A DNA stretch of 64,000 bases from Acidobacteriaceae bacterium (lineage in GTDB: Bacteria > Acidobacteriota > Terriglobia > Terriglobales > Acidobacteriaceae): positions 161,421-225,420 of the forward strand of contig JAOAPC010000020.1 in the NCBI GenBank assembly GCA_025462735.1, in the 5' to 3' direction. Below are positions 61,797 to 64,000 of the stretch, in pieces (position 1 is the first letter of the stretch; each line of letters begins with the position of its first letter). The position numbers were made by a program, and so were the translations under genes. The notes below the pieces were generated by a model, which saw only the letters and a program-made list of their open reading frames with translations, did no database searches and was not told where the DNA came from.

Positions 61797-62135
61797 CTAA
61801 GGTTCTAATTTAAAAATACGTTCCATGCGCAGCCATTTTTCGCCGGGCTCCGCTTCCGGCAACGCTTGCTGGAATTTCCACATGAGCTGCTCCCAAGCCT
61901 GCACCCTCGGATTCTGCTGGTCAGCCTTGGCTTTTTTTTCAAACGAAAAGCTCTCATTTACTTCCATGATCATGAACATGCGCGTGCCGAGCAGGTAGAT
62001 TTCCAGATCTTCGATACCAGAGTCCTTTAAGCTTTGCGTGATCTCGGGCCAGATTTTCTCGTGGTGTTTCCTGTACTCGGCAATCAGAGCGGGATCGTCT
62101 TTCAGGTCGAGAGTGAAGCAGAATCGGCGGCTCAT
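61797..62135 (-). CDS. L-rhamnose/L-fucose mutarotase (RhaM-like)
   Basis: 112 residues, the standard size. The dimeric alpha/beta barrel signature is clear: RFCFTLDLKDDPALIAEYRKHHEKIWPEI with the catalytic His, then LEIYLLGTRMFMIMEV and WEQLMWKFQQALP. The start overlaps the transporter stop by four bases (ATGA), so it is translationally coupled to it. In this operon it should convert alpha and beta L-fucose anomers so that the dehydrogenase receives its substrate. Confidence 0.9.
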   Translation of the reverse strand: MSRRFCFTLDLKDDPALIAEYRKHHEKIWPEITQSLKDSGIEDLEIYLLGTRMFMIMEVNESFSFEKKAKADQQNPRVQAWEQLMWKFQQALPEAEPGEKWLRMERIFKLEP

Positions 62136-63439
62136 TCCGCGGTACTCAGTTCAGCAGCTCGGGACTCCCCAACCAGAACAGGCCGGTAGCCGCGCACCGC
62201 GAAGTAGAGCACATAAGCTTGGCAGATTAGGGGCACTATGAACGCCACTCGAATAGTGCTGTGGTCGGAGATGAATCCCATAATAGCGGGGAAGATCGCC
62301 CCACCGATGATCGAAGCCACCAACAAAGACGACCCCAGCTTTGTGTATCGCCCAAGCTGCTTGATGCTTAAAGCAAAGATAGTTGGGAACATGATCGAAT
62401 GAAAGAAACCGATCAGGACTACCGCCCAAAGGGGTGCCACGCCGGAGCCGAGAAGGACGACGAGGAGACAGACCAAAGTCGACAGGGAAAACAATGAAAG
62501 CAGCCTGGCGGCAGGCACGCGCTTCATGATGTAAGAACCCGAGAACCTTCCGATCATGAATCCAATCAAATGCAACTTCAAATAGAACGAAGCATCCTTT
62601 TGAAGCATTCCAGGAATACTATGCTGCGCCAGTCGGATGACGAAGCTGCCCACGCCAACTTGAGCGCCAACGTAAAAGAATTGTGCAATAACTCCTTTTA
62701 CCAGGTGGCCATAACGCCAGATATCGCGCAATTCTTCCCCGGTTGATTCCTGCTTCACCGCTCCATCGGTTGCGCCGGCTTCCGGCAACTGGGAAATAAA
62801 AATCACAACAGCGTATACGAGAAAAATTCCTGCTATGACCAGGTAAGGGATCCTCACGGTGCTGACCACGGCCGTGCGATACGCAGCCATCTCTGCGGGC
62901 GTCATGGTCGTCAACTGCTCGCGCGAATACTCGAGAGCTGAGAGGATAAAAGCCGCGCCAATGAAAGGCGTCACCACTGCGCCCACGGCGTTGAACGACT
63001 GTGCTAGATTTAACCGCCGCTCTGAACTCTCGGTGGGCCCCAGAAGTGTCACGTAAGGGTTAGCAGCGACCTCAAGTACCCCTTGGCCGCACGCCATAAC
63101 AAAGGAAGCAAAAAGAAATAATCCATACACTTGAATTGACGCCGCGGGAATAAACAGCAACGCGCCCGCCGCGCATGTAACCAAACCAACGACGATTCCA
63201 TTCTTGTAGCCGATCATTTCCAGCAGCCGTCCTGCAGGCAACGCGGAAAGGCAATAACCGCCGAAGAATGCCACCTGAATGAGCGCCGATTGAAAGTCGT
63301 TCAGATCGAAGACCTTCTTCAAATGCGGGATGAGAACATCATTGAGATTGACTCCCAGCGCCCAGAGAAAAAATAGGGTGGTGACGAGAATGAGTGGGGC
63401 GACATATCGCCGCTCGGTGATGGGTGCTGAGGTTGTCAT
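62132..63439 (-). CDS. fucP: L-fucose:proton symporter FucP-like MFS transporter
   Basis: 435 residues, twelve membrane segments. The FucP family marks are present: FFLWALGVNLNDVLIPHLKKVFDLNDFQSALIQVAFFGGYCLSALPAG, ACGQGVLEVAANPYVTLLGP and QFFYVGAQVGVGSFVIR. It imports L-fucose or a related deoxy sugar with a proton. The start follows the dehydrogenase stop by three bases and the stop overlaps the mutarotase start, so this is a tight operon. Confidence 0.92.
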   Translation of the reverse strand: MTTSAPITERRYVAPLILVTTLFFLWALGVNLNDVLIPHLKKVFDLNDFQSALIQVAFFGGYCLSALPAGRLLEMIGYKNGIVVGLVTCAAGALLFIPAASIQVYGLFLFASFVMACGQGVLEVAANPYVTLLGPTESSERRLNLAQSFNAVGAVVTPFIGAAFILSALEYSREQLTTMTPAEMAAYRTAVVSTVRIPYLVIAGIFLVYAVVIFISQLPEAGATDGAVKQESTGEELRDIWRYGHLVKGVIAQFFYVGAQVGVGSFVIRLAQHSIPGMLQKDASFYLKLHLIGFMIGRFSGSYIMKRVPAARLLSLFSLSTLVCLLVVLLGSGVAPLWAVVLIGFFHSIMFPTIFALSIKQLGRYTKLGSSLLVASIIGGAIFPAIMGFISDHSTIRVAFIVPLICQAYVLYFAVRGYRPVLVGESRAAELSTAE

Positions 63440-63442
63440 GTC

Positions 63443-64000
<558 letters not shown>

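Overview
The window looks like a chromosomal stretch of an Acidobacteriota genome, most likely class Terriglobia. The signs are a very large TonB-dependent receptor with an N-terminal carboxypeptidase-regulatory domain, a TPR giant divergent from a CRTAC1-type FG-GAP protein, many secreted beta-propeller proteins, a GH9 cellulase, and scattered short intergenic repeats with the core CTCTGCGGTTAAAAGC. This placement is inference from gene content; no rRNA or intact tRNA is present.

Positions 1-11,100 hold metabolic and envelope genes: a class III aminotransferase cut by the left edge, a frameshifted serine hydrolase, an aldehyde dehydrogenase, a class I aminotransferase, a PHP-type phosphatase, a peptidoglycan-binding protein, an HtrA protease, a DUF4397 lipoprotein and an unusual TonB/pseudopilin-like fusion. 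Positions 11,700-19,000 run on the plus strand: M28 peptidase, GH9 glycosidase, lipid kinase, SppA, an HU/IHF protein and a small unknown. Positions 19,000-26,600 are regulatory: a FliA-like sigma factor with no flagellar neighbours, a response regulator whose phospho-acceptor Asp is replaced by Glu, a divergent GGDEF protein, an ATP-grasp ligase paired with a zinc peptidase, and RpoD.

Positions 27,000-53,800 form the accessory heart of the window, which reads as an extracytoplasmic carbohydrate (or related hydroxy-acid) oxidation island. It has three paralogous secreted double-cupins, two paralogous lactonase-type propellers, a cytochrome c/sorbosone-dehydrogenase fusion, a PQQ glucose-dehydrogenase-like enzyme, a YVTN propeller, a TonB-dependent receptor, two ACS-type MFS importers, a fumarylacetoacetase-family hydrolase, a BKACE enzyme, a cytochrome/helix-hairpin-helix fusion, a ferredoxin fused to an unknown domain, an O-methyltransferase, a FadR-type GntR regulator, an exported amidohydrolase and a mutarotase-like protein. 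A recurring near-palindrome close to TCATATNATA lies in front of at least seven of these units, including the regulator itself, and suggests one regulon. The likely logic is outer-membrane uptake, periplasmic oxidation to lactones, lactone hydrolysis, import of acids, and cytoplasmic cleavage; the substrate cannot be read from the sequence.

Two truncated tRNA-Ser 5' halves, at 26,827 and 54,029, bracket this island almost exactly. Both are followed by the same non-tRNA tail. Beside the second lie a possible integrase remnant and a decayed beta-helix gene. This suggests that the island, or parts of it, sits between recombination scars. Positions 54,500-60,800 carry the TPR/CRTAC1 pair and a Tat-exported carboxylesterase. 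The right end (60,900-64,000) is a compact minus-strand operon for the non-phosphorylative L-fucose pathway: SDR dehydrogenase (cut by the edge), FucP transporter, mutarotase and fuconolactonase.
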